From Nocardioides sp. cx-173 (GTDB lineage Bacteria > Actinomycetota > Actinomycetes > Propionibacteriales > Nocardioidaceae), in assembly GCF_021117365.1 (NCBI RefSeq), contig NZ_CP088262.1, forward strand, positions 1,798,001 to 1,862,000: a DNA stretch of 64,000 bases, in the 5' to 3' direction. Below the pieces are notes generated by a model. It was not told where the DNA came from. It was given only the letters and a program-made list of their open reading frames with translations, and did not search any database. Below are positions 1 through 7,678 of the stretch, piece by piece (position 1 is the stretch's first letter; each line of letters starts with the position of its first letter). Both the position numbers and the translations under genes were made by a program.

Positions 1-300
1 CGCGATGGAGACGACCAGACGCAGGTTGGCCGAGATGAAGAGGTCCACGGCCTTGCGGCCCTCCTCGGCGAGCCACTCGAGCTCCTCGGCGGTGGCGTGG
101 CCCGGGGCGCCGCCCTTGCGCCGACCGACCCGGCCCTCCGCGAGGAGGGCCTCGGCCATGAGGCCGGCCTCGATCGTCTTGGAGAGCTCGACCTCGGTCG
201 CCGCGTCGAGGAGGGGAGTGCGCGCGATCTCGTCGAGGTACAGACCAACGCTGTCGCGGCCCTCGATCTCGCGCGTGGCCGTTGCAGTCCGTGCCGCCAT
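1..300 (-). CDS. sigB: RNA polymerase sigma factor, SigB-type (partial, N-terminus)
   Basis: This is the first 100 codons of a sigma-70 family factor that runs off the left edge of the window. Residues 17-46 match sigma region 1.2 (VGLYLDEIARTPLLDA, then TEVELSKTIEAG). The start of region 2 follows ([14 protein letters not shown]). There is no long Lys/Ala-rich extension like that of the SigA gene at 15.3 kb, so this is a group 2, SigB/HrdD-like factor rather than the housekeeping one. The ATG at 300 is preceded by GAGGAGGG at good spacing. A SigR/SigH-type promoter lies upstream (348-374). SigB versus another group 2 factor cannot be settled from the fragment. Confidence 0.85.
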   Translation of the reverse strand, partial: MAARTATATREIEGRDSVGLYLDEIARTPLLDAATEVELSKTIEAGLMAEALLAEGRVGRRKGGAPGHATAEELEWLAEEGRKAVDLFISANLRLVVSIA

Positions 301-347
301 GGGGACCCTCCTCACTGCAAGGTGACCCTTCACCCTGCGACTATCCC

Positions 348-374
348 AACGCTCCCGGTGGACCGAGGATTCCC
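348..374 (-). promoter_or_regulatory. SigR/SigH-type promoter of sigB
   Basis: On the minus strand the sequence reads GGGAAT, then GTT, with exactly 18 bases between GGAAT and GTT. This is the consensus of the disulfide-stress sigma factors SigR (Streptomyces) and SigH (Mycobacterium). The predicted transcript would start near 341 and carry a leader of about 40 nt including the GAGGAGGG site. Confidence 0.6.
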
Positions 375-390
375 GGTCCCCTGTAAGAGC

Positions 391-410
391 CTTCGTCATG
401 AATGACGAAG
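391..410 (-). terminator. Inverted repeat after oligopeptidase B gene
   Basis: CTTCGTCAT-ga-ATGACGAAG is a perfect 9-bp inverted repeat between the stop of the peptidase gene (478) and the sigB promoter. It probably terminates the peptidase transcript. There is no U-run, so an operator role cannot be excluded. Confidence 0.45.
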
Positions 411-477
411 CGGATTGCCCCAGAGTTGCCATGGTGTCGAACTCTCAGGGACTTCTCAGGGGTACCCAGAGGGTGAG

Positions 478-2616
478 TCAGGCAAGCTTCATCCGGTCGA
501 GGATCCAGGCGAGCGAGAACGCGCGGTCGTGCCAGGCCTTGTAGCGACCCGACACGCCGCCGTGCCCGGCGGCCATCTCGATGCGCAGGAGCACGTCCGG
601 CTCGACCGCCGTGGCCCGCAGTCGGGCCACCCACTTGGCCGGCTCCACGTACAGCACCCGGGTGTCGTTGAACGACGTCTCGGCCAGGATCGGGGGGTAG
701 CGCACCGCCGCCACGTTGTCGTAAGGCGCGTAGCCGGCGATGTAGTCGTAGACCTCCGGGTCGGCCTCCGGGTTGCCCCACTCGTCGTACTCCGTGACGG
801 TCAGCGGCAGCGTGGCGTCCAGCATGGTGGTGAGGTTGTCCACGAACGGGACGCCGGCCACGATGCCCCCGAAGAGCTCGGGCGCCTGGTTGGCCACGGC
901 GCCCATCAGGAGCCCGCCCGCGCTCGCGCCCTCGGCGACGAGGGTCTCCGGCGTGGTCCAGCCGGTGTCGACCAGGTGACGCGCACAGGCGATGAAGTCG
1001 GAGAAGGTGTTCTGCTTGTGCATCATCTTGCCGTCGTCGTACCACCGACGGCCGAGCTCGCCGCCGCCGCGCACGTGCGCGATCGCGAAGGCGGCGCCAC
1101 GATCGAGCAAGGAGAGACGGGCCACGGAGAAGTACGGGTCGATCGACGCCTCGTAGGCGCCGTAGCCGTAGAGCAGCACGGGCACCGGCCCGGTGCCGCC
1201 GCCGACGCCCTCGCGGGAGCCGCGGCGGGCCACGATCGAGATCGGGACCTGCTCGCCGTCCTCGGCGCTGGCCCAGAGCCGGTGCTCCTCGTAGTCGGCC
1301 GGGTCGTAGCCGCCGAGCACCGGGGTACGCCGCCGCAGCACCAGCTCGCGGGTGCGGACGTCGTAGTCGTAGATCGAGGCCGGGACCGCCATCGTGGTGT
1401 AGCCCAGGCGGACCGTCGGCTGGGTGAAGGACGGGTTGCCGCCCGACCCCACGGTGTAGACGGGTGCGTCGAACTCCACGAGGTAGTCGTCGGAGACACC
1501 CGCCTCGCCCAGCTCCAGGATCCGCAGCTGGGTCAGGCCCTGGCTGCGCTGGTGGACGACCAGATGGCCGGCGAACGCGTCGACGTCCTCGAGCCGGGTC
1601 GCTGGGTCGTGGGCGATGAGCGGCTGCCACTGCGCTGACGGGGTCGGCGCGATCGGGGCGGCGGCCAGCTCGAAGTCGGGGCCGGTGGCGTTGTGCAGGA
1701 CCAGGAACCGGTCCTGCCCGGCGATCACGGCGTGCTCGAGGGAGTACTCGACCCCCTCCTGGCGCTCGCAGAAGAGACGGAAGCCCGCGTCCGGGTCGTC
1801 GGCGTCGAGGAAGCGGTACTCCGAGGTGGTCTTCGACCCCGAGGCGATGACCAGGAACCGGTCGCTGCGGGTGCGGCCGAGGCCGACGAAGAACCGCCCG
1901 TCCGTCTCGTGGTGCACCAGCTCGTCGTCGTCCTGGCCGGTGCCGAGCGCGTGGCGCCAGATCTTGTCCGCGCGCCAGCTCTCGTCCACGGTGGAGTAGT
2001 AGACGTTCTCGCCTGCCCGGTCCCAGGTGACCCCGCCCAGGACGCCCTCGATGACGTCGGGCAGCAGCTCACGGGTGCCCAGATCCAGGATGCGGACGGT
2101 GTAGCGCTCGTCGCCCTTCACATCGGTGGAGTAGGCCAGCAGCGTTTCGTCAGGGCTGATGCTGGAGCCGCCGAGCGAGAAGAAGTCGTGTCCCTCGGCC
2201 AGCTGGTTCAGGTCGAGCAGCAGCTCCTCGCCGGGCAGGGCCGGCTCGTCGACCGACGCGTCGTCGGCCGGGACCGGCGGGCTCCAGTCCGCGGGGTCGA
2301 CCACGGGGACCCGGCAGCTCGCGCCGTACTCGCGGCCCTCGAAGGAGCGGGCGTAGTACCAGTGACCCCGGTTGCGCGTCGGCACCGACAGGTCGGTCTC
2401 GCGGGTACGGGCCTTGATCTCGTCGAAGATCGTCTGCCGCAGACCGGCCAGGTGCTCGGTGCGCGCCTCGGTGTAGGCGTTCTCCGCCTCGAGGTGCGCC
2501 ACCACCTCGGGCGACTCCTTGTCGCGCAGCCACTCGTAGTCGTCGACGCGGGTGCGCCCGTGGTGCTCGGTGGTGACGGGGCGCGCGGGGGCGACGGGAG
2601 GGACGGGGTCGGTCAT
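478..2616 (-). CDS. ptrB: Oligopeptidase B (S9A serine peptidase)
   Basis: A 712-residue cytosolic prolyl-oligopeptidase family enzyme expected to cleave small peptides after Arg/Lys. The N-terminal half is the beta-propeller and the C-terminal third is the alpha/beta-hydrolase domain. The nucleophile is Ser565 in GASAGG. Asp651 (FNDTRV) and His685 (AAGHGG) complete the triad, with the same spacings as Escherichia coli OpdB. AHVRGGGELGRRWYDDGK is the usual S9A signature. A -10 hexamer (TAGCGT, 2624-2629) lies 7 nt before the ATG, which implies a leaderless message. The gene is divergent from pxpA, whose start is only about 40 bp away. Confidence 0.95.
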   Translation of the reverse strand: MTDPVPPVAPARPVTTEHHGRTRVDDYEWLRDKESPEVVAHLEAENAYTEARTEHLAGLRQTIFDEIKARTRETDLSVPTRNRGHWYYARSFEGREYGASCRVPVVDPADWSPPVPADDASVDEPALPGEELLLDLNQLAEGHDFFSLGGSSISPDETLLAYSTDVKGDERYTVRILDLGTRELLPDVIEGVLGGVTWDRAGENVYYSTVDESWRADKIWRHALGTGQDDDELVHHETDGRFFVGLGRTRSDRFLVIASGSKTTSEYRFLDADDPDAGFRLFCERQEGVEYSLEHAVIAGQDRFLVLHNATGPDFELAAAPIAPTPSAQWQPLIAHDPATRLEDVDAFAGHLVVHQRSQGLTQLRILELGEAGVSDDYLVEFDAPVYTVGSGGNPSFTQPTVRLGYTTMAVPASIYDYDVRTRELVLRRRTPVLGGYDPADYEEHRLWASAEDGEQVPISIVARRGSREGVGGGTGPVPVLLYGYGAYEASIDPYFSVARLSLLDRGAAFAIAHVRGGGELGRRWYDDGKMMHKQNTFSDFIACARHLVDTGWTTPETLVAEGASAGGLLMGAVANQAPELFGGIVAGVPFVDNLTTMLDATLPLTVTEYDEWGNPEADPEVYDYIAGYAPYDNVAAVRYPPILAETSFNDTRVLYVEPAKWVARLRATAVEPDVLLRIEMAAGHGGVSGRYKAWHDRAFSLAWILDRMKLA

Positions 2617-2623
2617 GCCATGA

Positions 2624-2629
2624 ACGCTA
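2624..2629 (-). promoter_or_regulatory. -10 element of ptrB (leaderless)
   Basis: TAGCGT on the minus strand, 7 nt before the ATG at 2616. Confidence 0.5.
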
Positions 2630-2657
2630 TCCAGCCGCTGGGTGAGAGGCTCGGCGG

Positions 2658-3353
2658 GTGGGTGAGCAGACGAGCATCGACCTCAACGCCGACCTGGGCG
2701 AGGAGGTGACCGACGACGCGGCGCTGCTGGCGGTGGTCACCAGCGCCAACGTCGCGTGCGGCTACCACGCGGGCTCGCCGGCGGTCATGCGCGCGGTGTG
2801 CGCCGAAGCGGCCCGGCGCGGCGTCGTGGTCGGCGCCCAGGTCTCCTACGCCGACCGCGAGGGCTTCGGCCGCCGGCGCACCGACGTCGCCGCCGACGTC
2901 CTGCGCGAGCAGGTGGCCGACCAGGTCGGTCTGCTGCGCTCGCTGGCACGCGAGGAGGGCACCGACGTGCGCTACCTCAAGCCGCACGGCGCGCTCTACC
3001 ACCGGGTGATCGACGACGAGCAGCAGGCGGCCGCGGTGCTGGCCGGCTCCGGCGACCTGCCGGTGCTGGGGATGGCGGGCGCACTGCTGCGCCAGGCGCT
3101 CGCGGCCGGCCGCGCGGTGTGGCACGAGGGCTTCCCGGACCGCGCCTACGACGGCGCGGGCCGGCTGGTCTCGCGCGAGCGGCCCGGTGCGGTGCTCGGC
3201 GGGGCCGCGGAGATCACCGCGCAGGCGCTCGCCCTGGCGCCGCGGGTGGACTCGCTGTGCCTGCACGGCGACGAGCCCGAGGCAGTCGCGCACGCGAGCG
3301 CCGTACGGCGGGCGCTGGAGGCCGGCGGCTGGGCGCTGCGCCCCTTCGCCTGA
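2658..3353 (+). CDS. pxpA: 5-oxoprolinase subunit A (LamB/YcsF family)
   Basis: A 231-residue protein matching PxpA. With PxpB and PxpC it forms the ATP-dependent 5-oxoprolinase that opens pyroglutamate to glutamate. The N-terminal IDLNADLGE and the following ANVACGYHAGSP are the family hallmarks, and KPHGALY is the conserved central motif. The start is GTG with GAGAGG 8 nt upstream (2644-2649). The pxpB and pxpC genes follow after an unusual 406-bp gap instead of being directly coupled. Confidence 0.93.
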   Translation: MGEQTSIDLNADLGEEVTDDAALLAVVTSANVACGYHAGSPAVMRAVCAEAARRGVVVGAQVSYADREGFGRRRTDVAADVLREQVADQVGLLRSLAREEGTDVRYLKPHGALYHRVIDDEQQAAAVLAGSGDLPVLGMAGALLRQALAAGRAVWHEGFPDRAYDGAGRLVSRERPGAVLGGAAEITAQALALAPRVDSLCLHGDEPEAVAHASAVRRALEAGGWALRPFA

Positions 3354-3667
3354 AGCTCCACAGCCCCGGGCGAAATCTGTGGAAACACCCCGGGATCTGT
3401 GGATGGAGCGGGCGCTTCTGTGGAGGAGCCTGTGGGACCGGAAGTTTGTGGGAATTCTTTCCCGCCACCACTTGCGGGCGGTGCTCGCGGACCCGTAGAA
3501 CTCTCCTACCAGCTCGACGCGGACCGCGAGGAAAGCAGAGACCTGGTGATCGGACAGGAGCGAAGACCCACACCGCGAGGCGACTCGAGGCGTCGGCCCG
3601 GTGACGGGGACGGCGGGGTCGGAGCACCAGTCATGATCGGCCGGGCGTCACCGTTTCCGGCCAAGCC

Positions 3668-3704
3668 GAGGGCCTCCTGATGCTCATACCATCAAGAGGC
3701 CCTC
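3668..3704 (-). terminator. Long inverted repeat upstream of pxpB
   Basis: Two 15-nt arms (GAGGGCCTCCTGATG and CATCAAGAGGCCCTC) flank a 7-nt loop with one imperfect pair. That pair is C-A in plus-strand RNA but G-U in minus-strand RNA, so the hairpin is stronger in the antisense direction. It could be a terminator, an antisense RNA hairpin or an operator. No U-tract follows. Confidence 0.4.
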
Positions 3705-3747
3705 ACCCATTTCCCCTCCGGCCTGACGCACCCGCGCAGGATCGGGG

Positions 3748-3753
3748 CAGACT
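3748..3753 (+). promoter_or_regulatory. -10 element of pxpB (leaderless)
   Basis: CAGACT, 6 nt before the ATG at 3760. It implies that pxpBC has its own promoter, separate from pxpA. Confidence 0.45.
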
Positions 3754-3759
3754 GCCGCC

Positions 3760-4347
3760 ATGCAGCTGCGCGCGTTCGGCCCCCGAGCGGTGCTGGCCGA
3801 GCTCGGTGATGCCCACGCCGCGCTCGCCCTGGCGGCCTGGGCGCGCGGCGCCCGGCTGCCGGTGGCCGAGGTGGTGCCGGCGGCCGAGACCGTGCTCTTC
3901 GACGGGGTCCGGGATCCGGAGTCGCTGCGGGCGTCCCTGGCCGCGTGGGACGGCTCCGCGCCGACCCTCGATCGGGCACCGGTGGAGGTGCCGGTGACCT
4001 ACGACGGCGAGGACCTGGCCTTCGTGGCCGAGCTGTGGGGCACCGACGTCGCGGGCGTCGTCGAGAGGCACACGTCGACGGCGTTCGTCTCCGCGTTCTG
4101 CGGCTTCGCGCCCGGCTTCGCCTATCTGGCGGGCCTGGGCGGGTCCGTGCCGCGGCTCGACGCGCCCCGCTCGCGGGTGCCCGCCGGCGCGGTCGGCCTC
4201 GCCGGCGCGTGGTGCGGCGTGTACCCCACGGCCTCGCCGGGCGGCTGGCGCCTCCTGGGCCGTACCTCGCTCCCGCTGTGGGACCCGGCCCGCGAGGAGC
4301 CCGCGCTGCTGGCGCCGGGCACGCCGGTGCGGTTCGTTCGCGCATGA
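3760..4347 (+). CDS. pxpB: 5-oxoprolinase subunit B (KipI-like)
   Basis: A 195-residue protein of the PxpB/KipI carboxyltransferase-like family, partner of PxpC in 5-oxoproline hydrolysis. Family features seen are the central VPVTYDGEDLAFVAELWG stretch, FVSAFCGFAPGFAYLAGL, and the C-terminal GGWRLLGRT and PLWDP motifs. The stop overlaps the pxpC start in an ATGA arrangement, so the two are translationally coupled. The ATG has no Shine-Dalgarno site; a -10 lies 6 nt upstream instead. Confidence 0.93.
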   Translation: MQLRAFGPRAVLAELGDAHAALALAAWARGARLPVAEVVPAAETVLFDGVRDPESLRASLAAWDGSAPTLDRAPVEVPVTYDGEDLAFVAELWGTDVAGVVERHTSTAFVSAFCGFAPGFAYLAGLGGSVPRLDAPRSRVPAGAVGLAGAWCGVYPTASPGGWRLLGRTSLPLWDPAREEPALLAPGTPVRFVRA

Positions 4348-5186
4348 GCCTGCACGTGCTGCGGCCCGGGCCGCTGGCCACCCTCCAGGACCGCGGGCGG
4401 CCGGGGCTGGCGCACCTCGGCGTGCCCCGGGCCGGCCCGCTGGACGCTCCGGCGGCGGCGCTCGCCAACCGCCTGGTCGGCAACGACCCGGACGCCGCGC
4501 TCGTCGAGGCCACCTTCGGCGGGCTGGAGCTCCGCACCGACGCCGGGGCGTGGGTGGCGGTCACCGGCGCGCCGGTCCCGGTGGCGGTGGACGGCAGCCC
4601 GCGCGGCCACGCGTGCGCGCAGTGGCTGCCCGCGGGCGCGACCCTGCGCCTCGGCGTGCCTGCGACCGGCGTGCGCTCCTACGTGGCGGTCGCCGGTGGA
4701 GTCGACGTCGCTCCGGTGCTGGGCTCGCGCTCGACCGACACCCTGGCCTGGGTGGGCCCGCCGCGGCTCAAGGCCGGCACGGTGCTGCCGGTCGGCCTCG
4801 CGGCGCGGCGCCCGGCGCCGCACGACACGCCCCGCCCGCCCGAGCCGGGACCGCTGCGGGTGCACGCCGGACCGCGGGCCGACTGGTTCGCGGCGGGGGC
4901 CCTCGCAGCGCTGTGCCGTGCGCCGTACGTCGTGGGGGAGGCGTCGGACCGGGTGGGGCTGCGTCTGGAGGGGCCGGTGCTCGATCGCGTGCGCGCCGAG
5001 GAGCTGCCGAGCGAGGGCATGGTGCTCGGGGCGGTGCAAGTGCCGCCGAGCGGGCAGCCGGTGGTCCTCCTGGCCGACCACCCGCCCACCGGCGGCTACC
5101 CGGTCCTCGCCGTCGTGGAGGAGGCGGACCTGTGGCGGTGCGCGCAGCTGAGGCCCGGCGACGAGGTGCGCTTCAGACGCGCCTGA
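4344..5186 (+). CDS. pxpC: 5-oxoprolinase subunit C (KipA-like)
   Basis: A 280-residue biotin-dependent carboxylase-like domain protein that, with PxpB, forms the catalytic half of 5-oxoprolinase. Typical segments are LATLQDRGRPGLAHLGVPRAG at the N-terminus, SYVAVAGGVDVAPVLGSRST in the middle, and GMVLGAVQVPPSGQPVVLLA with DHPPTGGYP near the C-terminus. The ATG overlaps the pxpB stop. The last 14 bases overlap the end of the convergent acetyltransferase gene. Confidence 0.93.
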   Translation: MSLHVLRPGPLATLQDRGRPGLAHLGVPRAGPLDAPAAALANRLVGNDPDAALVEATFGGLELRTDAGAWVAVTGAPVPVAVDGSPRGHACAQWLPAGATLRLGVPATGVRSYVAVAGGVDVAPVLGSRSTDTLAWVGPPRLKAGTVLPVGLAARRPAPHDTPRPPEPGPLRVHAGPRADWFAAGALAALCRAPYVVGEASDRVGLRLEGPVLDRVRAEELPSEGMVLGAVQVPPSGQPVVLLADHPPTGGYPVLAVVEEADLWRCAQLRPGDEVRFRRA

Positions 5187-6174
5187 CGAACTCCATCGAG
5201 GCCTCCACCGGCCGGAAGCCGAGGAGCTCGTTGATCCAGATCATGTGGGCGTTGGTCTCGGCGTTCTGGGTGGTGACGCGCTCGAGGTGGGGGTGGCGCT
5301 CCTGGACCGCCCGCAGGTTGGCGGTCTTGACCGCCAGGCCGAGGCGGTGGCCGCGGTGCTCCCGGTGCACGAAGGTTCCCCACTGGTAGGCGTAGCGCGA
5401 GCCCTCGACGGGCGCGACCAGCGTCGACTGCGCGGCGACCACCCCGTCGGAGGTGAGCGCGACGCTCTCGTAGAGCTCGCGGCCCATGGCCGTCACCATC
5501 TCGTAGCGCTCGGTGAGCCGCTCGGGCGTCATGACCTCCTCCTCGAAGTCGACGTCACCGGTCGGGGCGTCCACGGCGAGTTGGCCGAGCAGGACGCACA
5601 GCGACTCGGCGTACTCGTCGGGGAACGGGCCGACGAAGGTCTCGATGCGGTAGCCGTCGGCGCTCTCGCGCTCGAGCGCCGAGCACTGCGCCAGCCGCTC
5701 CTGGTCCACCGGGAGGTCGAGGTGGCGCACCACCTCGATGTTGGACTGGGTGTAGCCGCGGTGCTCGGCGAAGGTGCGGTAGGGATGGTCGTCGAGCCGG
5801 TCGAGGGGGATCTTGGCGTCGGCGAGGAGCTCGGTGCGGCCGTCGGCGAGCGCCACGTCGGTGATCCGGCCCAGCAGGGCGGTGCCGACGCCGTGGCCTC
5901 GGTGCGGGGGGTCCACGCATACGTTGAGCCAGGCCTTGTCGGTGTTGTCGAGCAGGAAGAGGAACCCGATCGCCGCGCCGACCATGGTGTCGCCGTCGTA
6001 CGCCGCGACGTACTCGGCCCGCTCGCCGCTGTCGGGGGCCCGCACCGCCGCGACGTACTCCTCGCACGTGACGCGGGGCGCGTCGGGACGGTCGACATGG
6101 CGGGCGGCGTCGACCACGCGGTGCAGGTCGCGCATGACGGCGTCGTCGTGGATGTCGATCCGCCGCAGGTCCAT
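5173..6174 (-). CDS. Double-GNAT N-acetyltransferase
   Basis: A 333-residue protein with two tandem GNAT folds, as in mycothiol synthase and related actinobacterial acetyltransferases. The acetyl-CoA loops are visible as VDPPHRGHGVGTALL in the first domain and VHREHRGHRLGLAVK in the second. The substrate is unknown. I chose the ATG at 6174 over the GTG at 6201 because TAGCCT lies exactly 7 nt upstream of that ATG, while the GTG has no usable signal. The gene follows dinB on the same strand, and its -10 overlaps the dinB stop codon. The 3' end overlaps pxpC. Confidence 0.85.
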   Translation of the reverse strand: MDLRRIDIHDDAVMRDLHRVVDAARHVDRPDAPRVTCEEYVAAVRAPDSGERAEYVAAYDGDTMVGAAIGFLFLLDNTDKAWLNVCVDPPHRGHGVGTALLGRITDVALADGRTELLADAKIPLDRLDDHPYRTFAEHRGYTQSNIEVVRHLDLPVDQERLAQCSALERESADGYRIETFVGPFPDEYAESLCVLLGQLAVDAPTGDVDFEEEVMTPERLTERYEMVTAMGRELYESVALTSDGVVAAQSTLVAPVEGSRYAYQWGTFVHREHRGHRLGLAVKTANLRAVQERHPHLERVTTQNAETNAHMIWINELLGFRPVEASMEFVRRV

Positions 6175-6181
6175 GCCGTCG

Positions 6182-6187
6182 AGGCTA
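6182..6187 (-). promoter_or_regulatory. -10 element of the GNAT gene, overlapping the dinB stop
   Basis: TAGCCT on the minus strand, 7 nt before the ATG at 6174. Its first three bases are the TAG stop codon of dinB. Confidence 0.45.
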
Positions 6188-7528
6188 GGTCTCCTCGACA
6201 CCCTCCGCGAGCGAGTTTTCGGCCTCAGCCGGGAGCCACGGCGCGAGGTCGGGGTCGTCGATCGGGAAGGAGCGGACCGGACCGGCGGGCGTCTCGGCGG
6301 TCTCGAAGCGCACCGTCACCACGCCCCGCCCGGAGCCCCACACCCACCCCCGGCCGAGGTCGGTGTGGACGACGTCCGCGCCGGGCGCCCAGATGGGGTG
6401 CCGGCTGGTCGGCGCCTGGACCGGCTCCGGCTCCTCCTCGACCACCTCGGGGTCGGACTCCCCGAACAGGTCGTCCTGGATCCAGTCGGCCAGGCCCGAG
6501 ACGCCCACGCCGAGCAGCCGGACGCCGCCGGAGGTGTCGAGGTCGGCGAGCAGGGCGCGCGCCAGCCGGGCGATGGTGGCGGTCGCGTCCGTGGGGGAGG
6601 CCAGCGTGGAGGAGCGGCTCAGCGTCGTGAAGTCGTGCAGTCGCACCTTGATGGTGACCGTGCGCCCCGAGAGGCCGTGCTTGCGCAGGCGGGCGGCGAC
6701 CTCACCGGCCTGGCGAGCCAGCAGGCCCTCCATCAGCTTGCGGTCGGTCAGGTCGGTCTCGTAGGTGCCCTCGACGCTGACCGACTTGGTCTCCCGCTCG
6801 GGCAGGACCGGGCGGTCGTCGTCGGCGCGCGCGAGGTGCCACAGGCCGGTGCCGTGGGCCTTGCCCACCAGCGCCACGAGCTCCTCGAGGCCCACGGACT
6901 CCAGGTCGGCCACCGTGTGGATGCCGGCGCGCCGCAGCCGCTCGGCCGTGGCCGGCCCGACGCCGGGGATCACGCTCACGTGCATGGGGCGCAGCAGCTC
7001 CACCTCGGTGCCCGGCGCGACGACGGTCAGGCCGTCGGGCTTGTCCAGCTCGCTGGCGACCTTGGCGATGAACTTCGACGACCCGAGCCCGACCGAGGCG
7101 GTCAGGCCGTCGGTGACCTCGGTGACCCGCGCGCGCAGGTCCTCGGCGAACGCGGTCACGGTGGGCAGCTCCAGGTCGGGCAGGTCGGCGCGCTCGAGGT
7201 CGACGAACGCCTCGTCCAGCGAGAGCGGCTCGACGAGGGGGGAGACCGAGCGCAGCAGCCCCATCACCGCGTTGCTGGAGGCGCGGTAGGCGTGGAAGCG
7301 GCCGCTGAGGAAGGCCGCGTGGGGGCACCGGGAGCGGGCCTCCCGGGTCGACATCGCCGACCGCACGCCGTACTTGCGGGCCTCGTAGGACGCCGTCGCC
7401 ACCACGCCGCGCCCACCGACGCCGCCCACGACGACCGGCTTGCCCCGCAGCGACGGCTTGTCGCGCTGCTCGACCGCCGCGAAGAAGGCGTCGAGGTCCA
7501 GGTGGAGGACCGAGGCCTGGGCGCGCAC
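6185..7528 (-). CDS. dinB: DNA polymerase IV (Y-family)
   Basis: A 447-residue translesion polymerase. Catalytic acidic residues are Asp11 in DLDAFF and Asp105/Glu106 in SLDEAF; the steric gate region and YEARKYGVRSAM follow the family pattern. Two helix-hairpin-helix motifs are visible (VIPGVGPATAERLRRAG is the main one). The little-finger domain covers roughly residues 240-350. A roughly 90-residue C-terminal extension ending in an acidic tail is typical of actinobacterial DinB. No clear beta-clamp-binding motif was identified. The GTG start is 6 nt after TAGTTT, which suggests a leaderless transcript. Confidence 0.95.
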   Translation of the reverse strand: MRAQASVLHLDLDAFFAAVEQRDKPSLRGKPVVVGGVGGRGVVATASYEARKYGVRSAMSTREARSRCPHAAFLSGRFHAYRASSNAVMGLLRSVSPLVEPLSLDEAFVDLERADLPDLELPTVTAFAEDLRARVTEVTDGLTASVGLGSSKFIAKVASELDKPDGLTVVAPGTEVELLRPMHVSVIPGVGPATAERLRRAGIHTVADLESVGLEELVALVGKAHGTGLWHLARADDDRPVLPERETKSVSVEGTYETDLTDRKLMEGLLARQAGEVAARLRKHGLSGRTVTIKVRLHDFTTLSRSSTLASPTDATATIARLARALLADLDTSGGVRLLGVGVSGLADWIQDDLFGESDPEVVEEEPEPVQAPTSRHPIWAPGADVVHTDLGRGWVWGSGRGVVTVRFETAETPAGPVRSFPIDDPDLAPWLPAEAENSLAEGVEET

Positions 7529-7534
7529 GCCCGC

Positions 7535-7540
7535 AAACTA
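7535..7540 (-). promoter_or_regulatory. -10 element of dinB (leaderless)
   Basis: TAGTTT on the minus strand, 6 nt before the GTG at 7528. No LexA box is recognisable around it. Confidence 0.5.
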
Positions 7541-7666
7541 CCCGCGGGCACCGTCGGTGGCCGAACCCCGGGGGAGGGCAGGCCGGTTGCCGTCCACAGG
7601 CGGACCCACCGACAACACCCGTCCCCAGCTCCGGCACCGGCCGGCGTGGCTGTCGGCGGGCGCGGG

Positions 7667-7672
7667 GACGTT
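7667..7672 (+). promoter_or_regulatory. Possible -10 of the DUF4192 gene
   Basis: GACGTT, 6 nt before the ATG at 7679. It keeps the A at position 2 and T at position 6 but is a weak match. Confidence 0.25.
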
Positions 7673-7678
7673 GCCAGC

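Larger units (their letters stand above)
3354..3759. other. 406-bp gene-free interval between pxpA and pxpB
   Basis: I see no credible coding sequence here. It contains a cluster of TGTGG(A/G) motifs between about 3357 and 3452, a near-perfect 15-bp inverted repeat at 3668-3704, and the pxpB promoter just before 3760. Confidence 0.7.

Noticed and set aside
3354..3460. Reading the TGTGGA cluster as a replication origin
   Set aside because: No dnaA, dnaN or gyrB-recF neighbours and the boxes are imperfect; at most a binding cluster.
3214..3627. A 137-codon minus-strand frame overlapping the end of pxpA and the following gap
   Set aside because: Arg/Pro-rich with no conserved motif and overlapping a real gene; typical of random frames in GC-rich DNA.
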